Origin: Prevotella sp.
Lineage (GTDB): Bacteria; Bacteroidota; Bacteroidia; Bacteroidales; Bacteroidaceae
DNA length: 64,000 nt
Assembly (NCBI GenBank): GCA_021636625.1
Contig: JAJWLX010000003.1
Location: 1-64,000 of the forward strand
Direction: 5' to 3'
Position 1 is the first letter of the stretch. Each line of letters begins with the position of its first letter. Both the position numbers and the translations under genes were made by a program. The notes under the pieces were generated by a model, which saw only the letters and a program-made list of their open reading frames with translations, had not been told where the DNA came from and made no database searches. Of the stretch, positions 61,814 through 64,000 are shown piece after piece.

Positions 61814-61959
61814 AAATATTCATTTAATACTGCAAAAATATACAATTTTTCTTGGATAATTGCATATTAATTCATATATTTGCAAAATAAAAGGTATATT
61901 TATACATTTTTTGAGGTGGAAGAACCGCTTCAGGATAACATTTTTAATCAAAAAACAAC
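61814..61959. promoter_or_regulatory. Divergent promoters between packaging and capsid genes
   Basis: Leftward TATTTTTG at 61840-61833 and rightward TATATTTG at 61875-61882 fit the Bacteroidota -7 box. Clear -33 boxes are not seen, so phage-specific activation of late genes is possible. Confidence 0.5.
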
Positions 61960-62661
61960 ATGACAAGAGAAGAACTCTTAGCATTAGTCAACAAGGAACT
62001 CGGTAGTACCAAGTTGACAATTAGCGAGAAAACCATCAATGAAGAACTTGATGATGTACTCGAAGATTTTGGTGAAGACGAAGCTGCAAACGCCAAGTTG
62101 GTCACCAAGGTTACAAATCGCTTGAAACGCATGGACGGCAATCTCCATTCTGACGTTTCTCAGCAGGTTAAGGAATACAAGAAGAAGGCGAAAGAACGTC
62201 AGAAGGCAAAGGAAACTGAGCTTGACGAGGAAGAGCCGGAAAAAGACGAAATTCCTAACGAAGAGGATATGCCTGAGTGGGCAAAGAAGCTCATTGGTGA
62301 AGTCAAGAAGGAGCGTGAGGCGCGAGAGCAGAAGGAAGCAGCTGACGCAAAGAAGGCGTTGGTGAACTCCATTAAGGAAGGTCTTAAGGCTAAGTTTGAG
62401 AAAGCCAATATTCCTTTGAATTCGTTTTTCGTTAAGACAGCTTTGGATAAGCTTGAGATTCCTGATGGTGAAGCAGACATTAAGGATCTTGTCGGTAAGG
62501 CAGAGGTTCTTTACAATGCTGACCTCAAGGAAGCGGGTATCAATCCAGACACCAAGCCTCGAAGCGGAGGTGGCGGAGCCGGAGGAACCGGAACCGTAGA
62601 TGAACACGAGTTCGATGATGTTGCAACTATCAGATCTCGACACAAGCCTAAGGACGAATAA
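61960..62661 (+). CDS. Capsid scaffolding-like protein
   Basis: 233 residues, highly charged and helical (SQQVKEYKKKAKERQKAKET, LDEEEPEKDEIPNEEDMPEW) with a Gly-rich linker (PRSGGGGAGGTGTVDEHEFD) and a short basic C terminus (SRHKPKDE). Composition and place directly before the capsid genes fit a scaffold. No protease domain is seen. Confidence 0.72.
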   Translation: MTREELLALVNKELGSTKLTISEKTINEELDDVLEDFGEDEAANAKLVTKVTNRLKRMDGNLHSDVSQQVKEYKKKAKERQKAKETELDEEEPEKDEIPNEEDMPEWAKKLIGEVKKEREAREQKEAADAKKALVNSIKEGLKAKFEKANIPLNSFFVKTALDKLEIPDGEADIKDLVGKAEVLYNADLKEAGINPDTKPRSGGGGAGGTGTVDEHEFDDVATIRSRHKPKDE

Positions 62662-62698
62662 AAATTAGTATTCAGGATAACAAATTTATTTATTGATT

Positions 62699-63451
62699 AT
62701 GGGAACAGTTTCTCCTTATTACAGTGAAAGGATGAATGGTAGCGGCTTCTTGCCAGGTCGTTCCCTCATCCAGGCTCGTGGCGAAATCGGCGGTATCCGC
62801 TATGTATTCGTCAAGTTGAATGGCGCCGCAAAGGATGCTTTCCGTACTCCTACAACTGGTGGTAAGTTGCTCAACCCTTTCAAGGGTCCTGCAAAGATTT
62901 ACGCCGGTGACTTCCTGGAGTATGATCCTGGCATCTATGGCAACGCAGGCGCAACTGTTAAGATTCTTAAGTCTTATCAGTGCGCAAAGAAGACCGGTGC
63001 TACTGACACAACTCTCCTTATTGTACGTGATGGCTATAAGCATATTCCGTTCATTGGAGACAATATCATGGTGGCTCCTGACGCTCTCGATGGCACAGGC
63101 ACAGCAGTTACGGTTACAGGTGTTGAGAAGACAACCGAGGCAGGCGCAGACGTATGGAAGCTTACTTTGTCTGCAACACTCGGTGTTGTAGCAAAGGATG
63201 CGGTACTCGTTGAGGCAGCAGCTGCTGGCGACGCCCAGAAGCCTATGGTAACCAACCCTAACGGTTATGCTCAGTGCGACTACGACTTCCTGTTCACTCC
63301 AGGTAACGATTTCGAGGATGGTGCTCGCTATATGCTTACCCCATTCCTTGCTAACGACGACACCGTTATGTACATCGACAGGATATCTCCAATCCCTCCT
63401 GCAATCAAGGCTCTCAACAAGAGTCGCGTTAACGGATGGTTCCATCTCTAA
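62699..63451 (+). CDS. Probable head decoration or stabilisation protein
   Basis: 250 residues, beta-rich and low in charge (GPAKIYAGDFLEYDPGIYGN, VTVTGVEKTTEAGADVWKLT). It lies between the scaffold-like and capsid genes, where decoration proteins are found. The ATG at 62699 is preferred to a TTG two codons earlier. Family not certain; a capsid-associated role is inferred from position and fold character. Confidence 0.6.
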   Translation: MGTVSPYYSERMNGSGFLPGRSLIQARGEIGGIRYVFVKLNGAAKDAFRTPTTGGKLLNPFKGPAKIYAGDFLEYDPGIYGNAGATVKILKSYQCAKKTGATDTTLLIVRDGYKHIPFIGDNIMVAPDALDGTGTAVTVTGVEKTTEAGADVWKLTLSATLGVVAKDAVLVEAAAAGDAQKPMVTNPNGYAQCDYDFLFTPGNDFEDGARYMLTPFLANDDTVMYIDRISPIPPAIKALNKSRVNGWFHL

Positions 63452-63480
63452 TTATTAACCTTAAAGATTGATTCAGGATT

Positions 63481-64000
63481 ATGGCAAAATTTGATTTTAA
63501 TAATTCGCGACTTGCCAAGTTCTTCGGTTCTCAGGAGAACACGGCATATTTGCAGAGTTTCCTTGATAAAAAGGAAATCTTCTTCACTAACTACGGTTGG
63601 TACAAGACACAGGGACACAACGCTTCGTTCCTGACAACTACCGACAACTATGGCTTGGCAACATTCAACGTAAAGGCTCGCAAGCTGAAGGCAGCTCCTA
63701 TGGCTGACCTCCGTGCTCCTCTCGGCGATTCTAATCAGATGGACAAGAACGGACATAAGTGGTACACCGCTTCTATCCCTGACTTCATCACTCCTGGTTA
63801 TGTTGAGACCGCAGTTGAGCGTTATGCACGCATCAAGCAGTTTGAGGAGTTCGGCAACGACGCCGATATCTTGGCAGACTGGAGTGACGAGGTTCAGACC
63901 CGTATCGACTCAGTTGATGCAACAATGAACTTTATGACCGCTCAGTTGATGTCTACCGGTAAGATTGACTACTCCGGCATTGGTCGTGGTATCTCCACTC
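63481..64000 (+). CDS. Major capsid protein, N-terminal part (cut by window edge)
   Basis: The first 173 residues of a protein running off the window, starting MAKFDFNNSRLAKFFGSQEN. The phrases WYTASIPDFITPGYVETAVE and ADLRAPLGDSNQMDKNGHKW are typical of the major capsid proteins of Bacteroidota tailed phages. It follows the decoration-like gene by 29 nt. Confidence 0.75.
   Translation, partial: MAKFDFNNSRLAKFFGSQENTAYLQSFLDKKEIFFTNYGWYKTQGHNASFLTTTDNYGLATFNVKARKLKAAPMADLRAPLGDSNQMDKNGHKWYTASIPDFITPGYVETAVERYARIKQFEEFGNDADILADWSDEVQTRIDSVDATMNFMTAQLMSTGKIDYSGIGRGIST

Noticed and set aside
26019..64000. CRISPR arrays
   Set aside because: The repeated units have variable stems and conserved leaders around genes, not identical repeats with unique spacers.

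Overview
The window joins a bacterial chromosome (about 1-26,200) to a large tailed-phage genome, most simply an integrated prophage (about 26,300-64,000, continuing past the right edge). The host reads as a Bacteroidales bacterium, probably Prevotella/Segatella. Host promoters carry the Bacteroidota -33 TTG / -7 TAnnTTTG signature with a gap near 20 nt, start codons lack strong Shine-Dalgarno sequences, and an aspartokinase/homoserine dehydrogenase - ApgM-type mutase - threonine synthase cluster is present. Genus is inferred from protein character only.

Host region: an SLBB polysaccharide export protein; a divergent YfcE-like phosphodiesterase and FAD oxidoreductase pair; the threonine cluster (thrA, an ApgM-type mutase, thrC) followed by a YhcH-like protein and a D-2-hydroxyacid dehydrogenase; an iron-type ABC permease with its binding lipoprotein; a TPR protein; gyrA; a ClpC-type ATPase; tRNA-Thr(CGT) and tRNA-Gly(CCC); tagaturonate reductase; an RluA-type pseudouridine synthase; and a tiny membrane protein.

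Phage left end (26.4-31.5 kb): a tyrosine integrase converges on an HNH endonuclease, then come a membrane coiled-coil protein, a degenerate RNase H-like protein, an intact RNase HI, a structured noncoding stretch with its own promoter, and a lipoprotein.

Phage cassette array (31.7-49.5 kb, almost all on the minus strand): about 30 mostly small unknown genes. The great majority are preceded by the same kind of unit, a hairpin of gene-specific sequence followed by a conserved leader (TAACCAwTT ... AGAATT-ATG). Base changes in many stems turn into G-U pairs only on the minus strand, so the hairpins act as RNA. The array also holds a second tyrosine recombinase, a gp88-like protein, a lone TnpB on the opposite strand, and a reverse transcriptase. 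The reverse transcriptase is followed by about 1.2 kb of gene-free, densely folded sequence. Another gene-free folded stretch lies at 48.34-49.0 kb.

Phage replication and head genes (49.5-64 kb): a gene-free divergent promoter region, then a plus-strand operon with a D5/P4-type helicase, small proteins, a zinc-ribbon/HNH-like protein, an HExxH protein and a DUF3310 protein. Next come minus-strand packaging genes (terminase large subunit, portal, MuF-like head protein, an intruding HNH endonuclease, a probable small terminase). Diverging from them on the plus strand are a scaffold-like protein, a probable head protein and the start of the major capsid protein.

The two most unusual things are the hairpin-leader cassette architecture and the reverse transcriptase paired with a giant ornate noncoding region.
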